DNA from: Anaspis maculata
Lineage: Eukaryota; Arthropoda; Insecta; Coleoptera; Scraptiidae
Assembly (NCBI GenBank): GCA_949128115.1
Contig: OX421967.1
Span: 58,044,855-58,108,854, forward strand
Reading direction: 5' to 3'
DNA: 64,000 nucleotides
In this document: piece after piece, positions 1 to 12,900 of the stretch
Layout of the letters: every line of letters begins with the position of its first letter
Position numbering within the stretch: the first letter of the stretch is position 1
The notes under the pieces: generated by a model
Seen by the model: the letters and a program-made list of their open reading frames with translations, nothing else
The model's database searches: none
What the model was told of the DNA's origin: nothing
Translations under genes and position numbers: made by a program

Positions 1-176
1 AAAGAAGAGCCACTTCCATAAAACAATTTAAAAAAAATCCACAAAAAATTAGCTCTACATTAAATATGAAGTTGTTGTTAATCACTTTCTTGAGTAATAT
101 CTTAAAATAAAAAAAAATTGTAGTTTAAGGGCAGAAGGACCTCGGTCGATAGCCTTTTGAACAACATAACAGTAAT
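1..176. other. AT-rich noncoding flank
   Basis: AT-rich sequence with A-runs and no supported ORF. It lies before the satellite that starts near position 177. Nothing recognised. Confidence 0.4.
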
Positions 177-1710
177 TCAAGTATAAAGAGGAAATTCTAC
201 ACATTTGCATGGGATATATAGGAATTTTTCAACTCTTTTCACAAGATCTTGGAAGACTTCCAGAGATCCAGAGATTTCTTAAATCTACGGAAATTCAATG
301 AATTTTCTAAGATTTCTACGGAAATTAGAGGGATTTCTCAAGGTATCTATGGGATTACTTTCAAGATTTTCACAAGATTTCTGGGGATTTTTAGAGATTT
401 CTACGAGATTTCCAAGGATTTTCAAAAATTTTTAGGGCTTTCTATGAAATTTAAAATATTTTTGGGGATTTCTACAGGATTTCTGGGAATTTTTGTGAGA
501 ATTTCTAGGGATTTTGAAAATTTTCACGGGATCCTGAACATTCGTATGGGATTTCTGAAAATGCTCTGGCAATTTCTATGGGTTTTTGGAGATTTCTACG
601 GAATTTTCGAGGGTTTTTGAAAGATTTTGTAGGTACCTATTTCTGAAAATTGTTGTTGTCGAGTTGTTGTTCCATTGATTTATCAAGAATCCTACGGGAT
701 TTCTAGGAATTCATGGTGATTTGTGTTAAATTTCTAGGGATTTCTGAAGAATTCTACGAGATTTTTGAGGAATTTCTGGAAATTTTTTGAAGTTCTCACA
801 CAATATTTCCCGAAAATTACGTGACTTCTGAGGATTCCTGTTGGAACTTCCAGAGATTTCTAAAGATTTCTACGGAAACGATTTCCAGGAATTTTTGGAA
901 AAGTTTCAAGAAATTCGTATCAATTCTCAAAAATTCTTCAAGATTACTCACGATTTCTAGGATATTTCGAGAAATTTCCGCAAATTTTTGTAGATTTCTA
1001 CGAAATTCCAAGAAATTTAATTCAAGTATAAAGAGGAAATTCTACACATTTGCATGGGATATATAGGAATTTTTCAACTCTTTTCACAAGATCTTGGAAG
1101 ACTTCCAGAGATCCAGAGATTTCTTAAATCTACGGAAATTCAATGAATTTTCTAAGATTTCTACGGAAATTAGAGGGATTTCTCAAGGTATCTATGGAAT
1201 TACTTTCAAGATTTTCACAAGATTTCTGGGGATTTTTAGAGATTTCTTCGAAATTTCCAAGGATTTTCAAAAATTTTTAGGGCTTTCTATGAAATTTAAA
1301 ATATTTTTGGGGATTTCTACAGGATTTCTGAGAATTTTTGTGACAATTTCTAGTGATTTTGGAACTTTTCATGGGATCCTTAACACTCATATGTGATTTC
1401 TTAAAATGCTCTGGCAATTTTGTATGGGTTTTTGAAGATTTTTACGGGATTTCCGAGGATTTTCAAAGATTTTGTAGGTACCTATTTCTGAAAATTTTTG
1501 CGAATGCCCAAAAATTTTTATGCGTTCCTCAAAATTTCTGTGGAATATCTGGAAATTCTCGAAGATTTGTATGGGATTTCTAGGGACTTTGGAAGATTAG
1601 GTTTTTTTTCTAGAAAGGATTTTGGAAGATTTCTGTGGGATCACTCAAAATATTTACGATATTTCTGTGGATTCTTGGGAAAATTTCTGATTTCGAGTAA
1701 TCCATAATTT
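177..1710. repeat. Short-motif satellite with an 845-bp direct duplication
   Basis: The whole stretch is built from degenerate variants of a 14-18 bp phrase around 'GATTTCTACGGGATTTC'. On top of this, the block starting at 177 (TTCAAGTATAAAGAGG) recurs at 1022 with an offset of 845 bp and near identity for several hundred bases, then diverges. The F/I/S-rich reading frames here (for example 249-620 and 1094-1396) are by-products of the repeat phrase and its copying, not genes. It lies downstream of, or within, the left-running fatty acyl-CoA reductase gene. Confidence 0.85.
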
Positions 1711-2318
1711 AGACACTATGAGCTTTCGAGGCCAAAGAATATGTTTGTTGGCGAAAAAAAAAAATGGAACAATGGCATGATACCTACGAGTGGCAGTTTT
1801 TTCTATTAATAAATAATTTGAGATTTGAATGATTTTTTTGATTGGCATCAGAAGTTCTGCTGGTAATTTAGCAGAAACACCAACTAACAATCTTCATTAA
1901 TTACATAAATGACAGTCAAATCTGAAGATCAACAGAAATTTTGAGTGAAATTTCACATTTTCATAAATTACATGTAATTTCACATCACTACGACTATATA
2001 TGCTCAAGTAATAGGTTTTATGGCTGAAAATGAATCTACCTAGTTTTTGCTCAATCGATGTGACTCCGGTTTTGTACTGGAAAGGTACCTGTACTCGAAC
2101 CCCGCACGGTAAGGTCTACCCTAAGTTGGTGGGTCATAAATGGCTGACGTCCGTGTGACATCTTGCTTTTTACCATTGATTTTCATTTTTGAATGAGCCC
2201 TCGAATGAGCCTGACTGGAGCGATCCAGTTTAACTACAAAATAATTTGGCACCGGACATAATCACATAATAAAAAAAAAACAGAACGGTTATGTCAAACT
2301 CGGTTTTAAGATACTCAC
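1711..2318. other. Noncoding stretch, probable intron 1 of the FAR gene
   Basis: This follows the splice donor of the FAR exon on the minus strand. No second FAR exon is recognisable here. There are a few inverted short motifs and one tRNA-B-box-like string near 2092-2102, but nothing I can name. Confidence 0.4.
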
Positions 2319-2507
2319 GGGAAACGAAAACATTTGTTCGAACCGTTCTTCGGTGGTTTTGCCGCGTTTCGGTCGAACCAATACAAAAATTCTGGAAACT
2401 CTGCATGTCCGCAGTAATTTTTCGATCAGTACTTTGCCGACGAAACCCGTTCCGCCGGTGATGAAAACCGTTTGGTCTCTGTAAAAGTCTTGAATTGACG
2501 AAGCCAT
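2319..2507 (-). CDS. Fatty acyl-CoA reductase, first coding exon (partial)
   Basis: The exon encodes 63 residues from the ATG at 2507. It holds the N-terminal NAD(P)H-binding Rossmann motif of the insect fatty acyl-CoA reductase family: 'FYRDQTVFITGGTGFVGKVL', then the strand 'IFVLVRPKRGK' and 'TTEERFEQMF', all at the usual positions for residues 1-60. The frame runs into a strong donor, GTGAGT, at 2318-2313, so I end the exon at 2319 in phase 0. Family members are about 500 aa, so the remaining exons must lie left of the window or beyond the satellite. FAR enzymes reduce fatty acyl-CoA to fatty alcohol with NADPH, feeding wax, cuticular lipid or pheromone synthesis. The family call is firm. 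The substrate and the paralogue are unknown. Confidence 0.85.
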
Positions 2508-3112
2508 TTTCGAAACTGAACCGATAATAAGTACGGTTCGCGCATATCGGTAAGTATAACGAATAAACTGTATGAATAACCAACTATGTAGATATTATAA
2601 AGTTCAATGCAGGTGTTTAGGTTGACCTCTACGATTTTCTATTCATTTATTTTCGCTAGAAATACAATAAAAATTTGGTTTTGACCGAATTCGGTGATCG
2701 TAAACCACTATACGTTTCCGTCATCATGAACATGCAAGTTTGAAAAACCGATTAGGAAAATAGAAAATATTGAGGAAAATATGTAGAAGATACGAAATAA
2801 GGAACAGTGAGCCAAGGTAAACTGTGTTTTTAATTGGGGTTAGGTATACCTACGTAGCTTGTGAATAGTCATTTTCAATTAAAAGATAAAACTTCCGCTT
2901 AGTGTTGGTAATTATTGAGTCGATAGTTGTTGATCTGTTATTTTCGCTATTGTACCTATACGAGGGTAATATTTCCATATCATTACAGTGATGTGATTAT
3001 TTGTATTATGAACATTTATTGCACATCAGACTGAACAAGTTGTGACTTCAGTTCAGCAGAATGACCATTGAGAACAAATTGCATTTTAAATGGTAAGATT
3101 CCTGACTAAATC
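2508..3112. other. Intergenic region upstream of FAR
   Basis: This lies between the FAR start codon and the 3' end of the takeout-like gene. It must contain the FAR 5' UTR and promoter unless a noncoding first exon lies further away. No convincing TATA box or other element was seen. Confidence 0.4.
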
Positions 3113-3195
3113 ACAGACGCTGAATGTGTAGCGGTAAAATATATCGGCAACCAAGAATACCTGAGTTATGAATTCAAATCTTGGTGTAAAAACTT
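3113..3195 (+). mobile_element. Possible tRNA-derived SINE head
   Basis: There is an A-box-like string 'TGTGTAGCGGTAAAA' and, about 40 bp on, 'GAATTCAAATCTTGG', which resembles a degenerate B box. The layout (…GCGGTA…GGCAACCAAG…B box) is that of a tRNA-derived SINE 5' part. The prefix 'CTGACTAAATC' just before it is also found near 28336, so it may belong to a repeat family. There is no clear tail or target-site duplication, hence low confidence. Confidence 0.3.
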
Positions 3196-3562
3196 ATCTG
3201 ATTCTTTTAAATTTTAACAGTCACTTATTCGACTCCTGAAGCAGCCTCAGGTCAGTATTTTCCGAAACTGTAAGGTTTTTCTGAAACGTGACTGGTGTTT
3301 TAAGGTAAGCCCAAAACTTTTTTTGTCGCTATTTTTCCTGAGACTGGTGTTTTGAGGAGTCGCAGCCAAACTTCACTCTGTCCACTTTAAACGAACTTTC
3401 AACCGTTCTTGATACTTGCCTGCCGCCAAGAATCGTCAAAATAAAAGTACTTCTGCCTTCCTACTCGTCGTGTTTATACTTGTCGTACACTACACTGTAA
3501 AAGAACTCCAACGACCCTATGCTGCGTTACAAAATGCGATTTGTTTACATCGATTCATACGA

Positions 3563-3568
3563 TTTATT
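3563..3568 (-). terminator. Polyadenylation signal AATAAA for the downstream takeout-like gene
   Basis: AATAAA on the minus strand, about 80 bp past the stop codon at 3649-3651. It is the first such hexamer after the stop. Confidence 0.5.
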
Positions 3569-3648
3569 ACCACAACATATCACTGAAACCACGTTTATCG
3601 TTAGGAAATAGAACAAACAATAATTAATATAAACGAGAATAATTGATC

Positions 3649-3950
3649 TCAAGGCAAAAACACTTCGTCTTCCGGAAACTTGGCGAAGAACTGGTTGAAT
3701 TTCTGCATGAAAATCTGCGACAGGGCGCTCTCGAAGCCCGCCTTGACGTCGCCGAACACCGCCCGGCTGTTGTCGTTTATCGTCTTCACCACCTCCTCGG
3801 TTATTTGCTTGTTGCCTTCGATGATGTTGTCGAAGCCGAAATGCATGCTGTCGACCGCCAGTTCCATCTCGTATTTCACCATCCGGATGTGCTTTTTGCC
3901 TTTCTTCATGTACTTCTCGCACGTCATTTTGTGCTGGGCGTATTGACCGT
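3649..3950 (-). CDS. Takeout-like downstream copy, exon 4
   Basis: Acceptor TTTCTGTTTCAG ends at 3951. The split codon T|AC gives Tyr. The exon encodes the C-terminal 100 residues and the stop. It is the same length (302 nt) as exon 4 of the neighbouring copy, and the two proteins share patterns such as 'VFGDVKxGFE' and a terminal 'E(D/N)E(V/L)FL'. Confidence 0.88.
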
Positions 3951-6900
3951 CTGAAACAGAAAAGTTTGCAATCTTCAGCCAGGGCGCCGGCGCTAGCCAA
4001 ACAGGTCGGCACGTGAAGCAAGAGCAGCTGTAATTTGGCAGAATGCATAATTTACCGTGACAAACAGCCTGTTCAACTCCCCATAAAGGAATGAACCTGT
4101 GCAACTCCCTAGGGGTGCTAGTGCTACCTCCTATAATTGTCTAGACCTCGCGATTGATAGTTAAATACATAATGTAATCAGAACGCGACATGGTGGGAGT
4201 GCCGGACAGGCCCGACCCTTTCTTATCCGCGACGCTCTTACACTCGTCAGCTTCAACACGTACTTATACATGTGACAATATAGCATGCCATTAGAAATTG
4301 ACTTCCAGGAATTCAGATCTCGACCCCCAGCTAAAAACAGCTCGAAAATTCGAAATAGCCCAAAAATTAGGGATTCTAGGAATCAATTTGAAAATGCATG
4401 CTATATATTGTTATTGACATCCGGATGAAGGATTTGAATACAAAAAAAAACAGGAAGTTCTGCATCAAAAAATGCCATAGTCACCTTCAACCCCTAATTA
4501 GGGGCTGTTCACGCCGAACTTTACGTTTATGCTGGTCGATTCGCAACTCAAGTGTGATAGCAGCCTTTGTGATTTTTCATTAAGACAGTGCACCGGCACA
4601 CACGGCAAGAACCACCGTTATTTATTCAACTGAGGCTGATGTGGGTTTTATACAGCCAGAGAATCGGCCTCCCTTCATTCCAGACCTGAATCCCATGGAC
4701 TATTTTGTGTGGCCCTACCTCAGCCAGTGTTTGCACGACATCGCACGGAACCAGTTCGATACAGTTGAGAAACTCCAACAAGGTTTAGCTTTCTCAAATC
4801 CATCCGAAGGGCCATGATGAGTTGGAGAAAAGGGTTGTGGCAGTTGTGGTTGCCCAAGGAGGTCATATTCAAGGTGTATGTATGACGTGAATCTCATGAA
4901 AATTTCGTTTTTATTCACAAAAATTCAAGTTATTGGAAAGTGAGTTTCATTTAATGGAAATAATGAAAAACTAAAAAGTTTTTGTTCAATAATTTTCTTT
5001 GCTAATTTTTCACTCCATTGTAACTACCATTGTATCCATTGTAATATTGTGAGCCTATTAAGGATAAGATCCATAGTGCTAAAAAAACCACTTGAAAAAA
5101 AAACAGATTTCGTGTTTTGACGCTTTCTTAAGGACGGAGTTGTATTGGTAAAATAAGCGTTGCAAAATCAATCTGTCTGGGTTCATTCCTTAACGGATTT
5201 TCACCATTTTGGTCTCTTTCAAAAGCTACAAGAATGTACTTTGGTTTGAGCCCATTGGCATTCTCAAAATTCCAAAATATTTTTTTGATTTTTGGATTTT
5301 GGAAATGCCAATGGGCTCAAACCAAAGTACATCCTTGTAGCTTTCGAAAGAGACCAAAATGGTAAAAATCCGTCTAGGAATAAACCCAGGCGGATTGATT
5401 TCGCAACGCTTATTTTACCAATTCAACACCGTCCTTAAGGTAACTTTTTCTTATAATGGCTATATTTTCGCAGCGGTTGAACCAACTGGTGTCATCTGGT
5501 GTCAAAATGCAGAGACAACTTCATTCTCACGAATCATGCCTTTGGTTTGTCATTTTGATATTTTTTCACGGAAAGAAATGAGAGCTCAGTGGAGAAACGA
5601 AAAATTGGCAGATAAAGAACCATATTTCAATTACTCGGATTTGTTTGGAAAATAGCGAACAGGCTTTTTTGAAATGCGTCATATCTCGACAACAGTTCAA
5701 CCGAATGAGCTCATTTTGGTCTCAAAATGTGGAAAGAGATCTGTTCTTCCGAACTGTGCTCTCAGTTGTGTCATTTTGACAATTTTTATAGAGAAAAAAC
5801 GAGAGCGAAAGAAGTCCCAGTTTCGATTGTGCCGGCCATTGTGAATTTCAAAATGGCGCCCATTTTTTCACATCACCCCTGTTGTAGCCATTCTGTTGGC
5901 TCAACATTGCTACCAAACTGGTTTGAATTGGCCAAGAAGCAAAAATTTGACAAGGAAAAAAAACATCGCGGTTTTTTTTGGCCCACCCGGTATATTATAT
6001 CAAAAACCAAAATACACAGACAAGTCGAAAACCATTGCGAGATATTGCTGTGGGCTTTCAAGAAATGGAATAAAAAAAAAATTTCCGCGAAATTTAAGTA
6101 CAATACATGGTTAAAAATGAGCTACTTCGATACTTCTTTCGCCGAAAACAATGTCGGTGAACACCTGTGGCAACATGTAGCCTCGTAGCCAAAAGCATGA
6201 CCTTTCAGGAATCAGGTACCTGCCTTCTAGAAATTGGTAACTCACTTTGTGAGATGTACCTCTTTGAAGTTAGGCGAAATTTCGGGATGGACCACTTCGA
6301 ACTGTTTGTGTAACATCCTATATAACTCACCAGAGAATAACATTTCGACTGAGTCGACAAATGAATTGACTTGCGTGGATAATTTCAGTCAGAAACGATA
6401 CAGAAGAGGTCGAACTTGAAAAAAGTTATAATTTTGAAACTCAAAAATACCTCGAACTTCTTACAGGAAAATAATTTGCCGCATTGGATAAGGCTATCTT
6501 CCGCCGCCAAACCTTCTGGTTAACAGAAAATTGCTCAGATCTCTGTCGCAGGTCGTAATAGGCTTTATTGCGCTACTTACGATTCTATTCACAAAGGGCT
6601 CAACCGACAGGGTGGCGTTCACATCCAGTTCTCGTCGTGGATCAGGAGCTCCAGAGAATGAAATTTCTCGACCAAAATAATTCAGGATAAATGGCGTGGA
6701 AGCCGTTACATCATGTTTCGAGGTCCTGATAGCGCAGGTGACCAGCGGAAGATATTTCTCCCATTTACGTTCATCCTTCTCCAGGTAGCAACAGAGCATC
6801 ATTTTCAACACACGATTCGTTCGCTCAACGGGATTTGACTGTGGATGATAACTTGGGGGTAAATTTAATTTGATCTCCTACCTTTCCGCTAAACTGGCGA

Positions 6901-9900
6901 ATTCCCGGCCACAAAACTGGGCTTCGTTATCCCATAAAATTATACTGGAAGCTCCAAAGAGCAAAACCACCTGCAGCTCCAAATGCTTGATGATGGTTTT
7001 CGCAACCGCTCTACGAAGAGGAAAGACCATAACGAAACTTTGACAAAATGTTGAAAACTACCAGAATGTAGCAACACCCTTTAGCTAAGCAACAGCGGCC
7101 CAACAAGATCCACAGTGATTGTCCTCCACGGCCTTTTCGTTGGAGTATGAGACAACATAAGACAAACAGGTTTCTTTTGTTCCGGTTTGAAAGGCTGACA
7201 CACGTGACATCTAGTCACATATCGGGAATTGTTTCATTTCATTCTAGGCCAATTGTCCGAAATCTGCGCGACGAGCTTCAAAACCCCCGCATGTTCCGGC
7301 GTAGGATCATCGTGGTAACTCTTCATCGAGCTCTTCATAATTTCCAAGCGTCGGTCCTTGGGCAAAGCTTCCTTCCAACTCTCACTCTTCTTTCAAACTC
7401 TCCCCCTAACTTGACATGTGGAAGAATTTCATACTTATTTACAATACCATCCTTGACGCGGAACTGTGCAAATTTTTCAGGGTACGCCTGCACCTTCCCA
7501 AACAGACCATCGTACCAACCATCAACGGATTTTTCCAGGCTCACAGAGTCTATTTTCGGAACATAGCGAGATAGTAGATCTGGAACAACATGCTTTTTTC
7601 CCTTTCGATGCACGATGGCAAAATTGTGAGGATTGTATTCGCATGGCCCGTTTCGCCAATTTACCCTGAGGGTCCTTTGAATTGTGGAGCCATTACAGAC
7701 TGTGGTGGTCTGTCACAACTTCGAACCGCGATCCCTCCAGACAGTGACGTAACGATTTAGCGCCTATGTGACCGCCAAGCATTCTCTTTCCGTCCTGGAA
7801 AATTTCTTACTGGGTCAACGATCGTGACATATAGCAGATGACGTGTTCTCTATCTTCATAGTTCTGGGAAAGTAGCTACTGCGCCGATTCGAAACCCAGA
7901 AGCGTCCATCTGAAGAGTGAATGGTTTCTGGGAGTTTGGGCAACTCAGTAGGGGCACGGTAACAAGATTTTCTCACAATTTTTTCGAAAGAAACGGCACA
8001 CTCGGCAGTCCAGCTAAACAGGACTTTCTTTTTGGTTAGATTTATCAACGGGACCACCAATGTCGAGAAATTTGGCACGAAACAATTTCAGGAGTTGGGA
8101 TGCTCAACATGGCTTGGATTTTCTCGGGATCCGTGCGCAATACTCTACGGTCCGCGATGTACCCCAAGTACTTGAGTTTCGATCCACAGAAGTGCCCATT
8201 TATCGCGGCTTACAGCCAGGAGACGGTCGAACACTGTTGCTGAGGTTTTCAGATGGCTCTCGAAATCTTGCGAAATCACGAGAATGTCGTCCAAATAGAC
8301 CATCATCGAAGGCTGAAGACTGGACCGGGGACGGTGTAAATAACCCTTTTCCAGGCTGCTGGTGCGTTGGTTTAAGGTTAAACGAAAGCTCATCCTGTTG
8401 AACTCGAACAATCCTCGAACTGCTACCGAGGAGGCAGTCAGCTCACGCTTGACTGGGGAGCTAGTGGCACTTGCCAATAGGCACTTTGAATGTCCTGAGT
8501 ACTGAGGTATTTGGCATCTCGCAAGGAATCTAAAATGGCCATAATATGTGTACATATGGGATCGGGTAGGTACGCGTCCGGTTTCATCACTGCGTTCAGC
8601 TTTCTGTAATCGACGCAGAAGCGTTAAGATCCGTCCTTTTTTCAGTACCAGATAAACGAGAGACGATCACGGGCTCTTCGAAGGCACGACGACGCTGAGT
8701 TCTCCTATTTTGCCCAATTCCTCTTTGATAAGTTTCTGCTTGAAAAGTGACACTCGGTATAGTAGCGTTGCGAAAAATTAAGCTCTGTCACTCGTTACTG
8801 TTACTTGAGAGATAGATTCTTCTCTTTGTAAAATGTCAGGTTCCACTGGAACACAGGGATAGCCTTCGATCGAGTGGGTCAACTGATGTTCTGTAGTGGA
8901 GGCGGAATGTTTGCACTAACCCCCTGAGCTGACACCGAAAGTTTATCCTCAGAGTCATATCCATCAGATGATGTCTCTGGGAGTAGGTACACCCAAGTCC
9001 GGTACTCCCAATGACTGACTGATTACAGACTTCTCGTGTTTACGCGTTTTCCTCGCCGCATCAGACTCCAAATTCGAGATGTCTATGATGGATTTGGATT
9101 CACCGGATTGGATGAATTACTTGAAAAAAGACAACATTGCTCTACTCGGCTTGAGTATACATGTGTACCTACAAATACCATCGATGCTCTTGGCGACGGT
9201 GGGCTTTTCGTGGAATTGTGATAATTCCATCGTCTGCCTGATGCCTTGAAATATAGCATCTGCGGAATGCCTTTGATAGATGGCGCCACTCGGAAGACTC
9301 ACATATTGGGAGTCTTCCTGGGTGCATATTACCTTCTTTGGCTGCCATAGCATCGGATGGTTTGACTGGATACCTGCGCACTGATGAGCTCCCAATAGGG
9401 GTGAAACACGTGTCTGTGCAGTTTCGGTCCGACCGTCTGATGTTGTGGTAGTCGGAGAGCTTTGCAGCTTTGTTTCATTCTGTTTCATAAATTACTTGAC
9501 CTCATTGATCGCGGTGTGCTGTTATTTGCTCTGCTCAAAGCAAATGAAACTATCTTGTTAAGAATCTGCTTATGAGCTGCTTCGTTTGAGCCATCATAGC
9601 CAGCAATCTGATCCTTACTTCGGCCAATTTCAGCTGCAGAGCCGTAGAATCAACCGCAAACAAAAAATATGGATGGTCTGGATAATGGATTGGAGTAGAT
9701 GTCTTCTCAAGTTTCATCAAAATCCGCAGAGTTTTTCAACTCATGAGTTAACTTCTCAGCGGTTAATCTGTTCACCTCATTTGATGCCATCTCTCTTCAT
9801 AAACTATTAACAAAAAGAACGGAAAGAACCAACGGCTCTGACCGCTGGATGCCAAAATCTGTCATGTCCCAAACGCTTTTTTTGTTCTCTCTCCGAAACT

Positions 9901-12900
9901 CCAGGAACAGACAAAACACCGACTCCAGAAACAGTGCTTGGATGGCCAATATACCGGGTGATTTGACAAAAGAAAACGAAGGATTTCTCCGGGAAAGATT
10001 TTAATACCAGAAAGAGGAGAAAAAACCTTCAAAATGTCTAGTTTGGGGGCATAGGGTCAAAAAAGGCTTGGCCGTGTGCAACTTCGTGAAGATATACATA
10101 TAGGGTGTCCCACGAAGTAACCGACATAGTTCAAGGGTAGATGTACTTTCTCGAGGCAAATTAGAATTTGCCTGACGTGCCCCGTTTCCGATATACAGGG
10201 TGATTTATGTGTTCAACCGAAAAGTTTGATTGGCCATATCTCAGGAATGCATCAATAGAATCAATTGAAATTTTGCAGGTATATTCTAGAACCAATGGCC
10301 TTTGTAGCGCCATCGTCACTTATAAAATAAATACAGGACCGTACCCAAAATTTTGTTTTTTGAGTTTCTGTTGAAAAAGTCATCCTGTATAGATCTTTTT
10401 TCAAAATCTGATGTCATATTCGGACTCTACATAAAAAATGCTACAAAATGCGATTCCTAAATTGATTGGCTCTAATTTAGCTGATTCGAACAAAAGTATC
10501 ACAGAGATTTTTCAGGAATATTATTCAAAATTTCAATTTGAATCAGTGAAATGCTATTCCAGATTGTCAAACAAAGTCACTATTTTAATTGTGGTGCTCT
10601 AACCAACCAAAAATGATTTCAGAAGAATTTTCTGAAAAGTTGAATTTGGTACCTCAGATTCCTACCCAAATTCATGTTTCCAGAAAATCTGGAATTATCC
10701 TCAGTTTGGTAGAACATCAAAATTGAAATTGTGACTTTGTTTCACCATCTGGAATAGCGTTTGAGTGATTTGAATCAAATTTCCAAAAATATTCATGAAA
10801 ATCTCTGATAATATATTTTTTTCGAAGCAGCTAAATTAGTGCCAAACAATTTAGGAATCTCATTTTGTAGCTTTTTTATGTAGTTACCAAATATTACATC
10901 CGATTTTGGAAAAAAAATCTATACAAGATGACTTTTTTAACAGAAACTCGAAAAACAAAATTTTGGGTACGGTCCTGCATTTATTTCATAAATGAATAGG
11001 GCGCTACAAAGGCTCTTGGTTCTAGAATAGACCTGCAAAATTTCAATAAATTCTATTGATGTGTTCCTGACATATGGGATGGCCAATCAAACTTTTCAGT
11101 TGAACACAAAAATCACCCTGTATATCGGAAACGGGGGACGTCAGGAAAATTACGAAGGCAGATTCTGATTTGCCTCGAGAAAGTACATCTACCCTTGAAC
11201 TATGTCGGTTACTTCGTGGGACACCTGTATAGAGATATGTCCTAATCGATTCCTGGGCGATCAAGGACCATGAAAAATTATGGTGGAATATTGACATCTG
11301 CTGCAGGCAAATATGGTGGAGGCGCCAAAATGGGCTTCATCTGGTAATAAGAAAGTGGCTGTAGCTCGTTTGTTTTTCAACGGACTCCAACATCTGGTAC
11401 GTCATTTTGTCGACAAAAAATTGTCTTTATAAGATATGCTCAATTCCGTCCTTTTTTTGAAGGTTATCTGATATTTTTTAAACTTGGCAGTATTATAGAT
11501 CTTGAGGTGCCCTTTCCGAATTTCCACATTTTCATTTTGTATATTTGCGTCCAAAAAACAGTTTTTTTGTCAATATCTATCTTCAATTCAGTCAACGTGA
11601 GGTGAAAGCGTAGGTATATATGCGAATGGAAGCTTATCCAATTCTCTACAATTTGACATCTTACTCGTGTACGTGCTACTTCTGGTTCTTGGATTATGGC
11701 TTCTAGAACTCCCTGAAGCATCAACTTTTGTCATCCAATCAGCATGTCAAGTTGACCTTAGCTCCACGTGGCAGTCAGATTAACCATAAATAATGATAAG
11801 TTGTCAACCACAGACCATTGATATCCAGAAAATCAATCATGGTAACGGTTGTTATGCAACTACAGGGTGAACTCTAAGGGAAAATTGACTTTGAAAAGGT
11901 ATAGCTTGAGAACCGTAAGTCGCACATGAGTGATTCAGATGTCAAATTTCAGAGAATTTGATAGACCTTCACTTTTGATATTAATCCTAAAATTTTATTA
12001 CGAATTTTCCAAAAATGTTTTTCTAGGCGCCATTTTTTGGCGCCCAAAAAAACACCGCTCAAAATTATGGCCAGAACAGCAGAGATACGAAGTGGAAAGT
12101 GGATATTCTAAATGATGATCCCAAACTTTATCATAATAATGAGTTTCGAATGTATCTGATATCCCTCAAATGCTTGTTACCTTTATTTCTTTCTAAAGTC
12201 CGTTTGCTTTCACAGTTCACCCTGTAATTACACAATCAACATCACCATGATCGATTTTCCAAATTTTTATTATCTATGGTTATTGGCCAAGAGCTATTTA
12301 TGGTTAATTTGCTTACTATATGACGGTGGTATCAATTTAACTTGCTGATTGAATGCCGAAAGTTGATGCTTACGGAAGTTCTGAAAGCTCTAACTCAAGA
12401 ACCGTAAATCGCACATAGATGAATAATATGTCAAGTTGTGGAGATTTGAATGTGCTTCCCTCTGCATACACACGTTTAAATCTTGAGTCAGTTGAATTCA
12501 AGATATTGACAAAAAACTGTTTTTTGGGCGCCATCTTTTCAATATGGCAGCCAAAACGGCAAAGGTACGAAGTGGAAAAGTAGAAATTCGAAAGAGCTCT
12601 TCAAGATCTATGATACTGCCAGGTTTCAAAAATATCGAATAACCTTCAAAAAAGGGCGGAGTTTAGCGTGTCTTGTAAATACAGATTTGACAGATTCACG
12701 AAATGACGTCTGTAAATGTAGGTATGAAATAAGAAGAGAATTTTTTTGTCTACAAAATGACGTTCCAGATGTTAAAATCTGTTGAAAAACAAACGAGCTA
12801 CAGCCAGTTTTTTATTACCAGATAAAGCCCATTTTGGCGCCTCCACCATATTTGCCTGCAGTAGATACGAATATTCCACCATCATTTTTCATGGTCCTTG

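Larger units (their letters stand above)
6490..8800 (-). mobile_element. Decayed Ty3/gypsy-type LTR retrotransposon pol (remnant)
   Basis: On the minus strand, pieces of reverse transcriptase, RNase H and integrase follow in the gypsy order (RT near 8.7-7.8 kb, RNase H end near 7.6-7.3 kb, integrase near 7.2-6.5 kb). They are spread over several frames with stops. No LTR pair was found at either side. It is an old, inactive genomic copy inside an intron. Confidence 0.8.

Noticed and set aside
249..620. 123-codon ORF starting MEDFQRSRD, repeated at 1094
   Set aside because: Biased F/I/S composition produced by the short repeat phrase; the second copy is a segmental duplicate that is truncated by substitutions.
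2085..2130. Possible tRNA or SINE on the minus strand (GGGGTTCGAGTAC)
   Set aside because: Only a B-box-like string; no matching A box or cloverleaf stems.
3545..4048. 167-codon minus-strand ORF
   Set aside because: Out-of-frame shadow of takeout exon 4 with R/H/Q-rich composition; the other frame has the family motifs.
5727..6188. 153-codon plus-strand ORF
   Set aside because: No domain; lies in repeated noncoding phrases and ends in poly-A-rich sequence.
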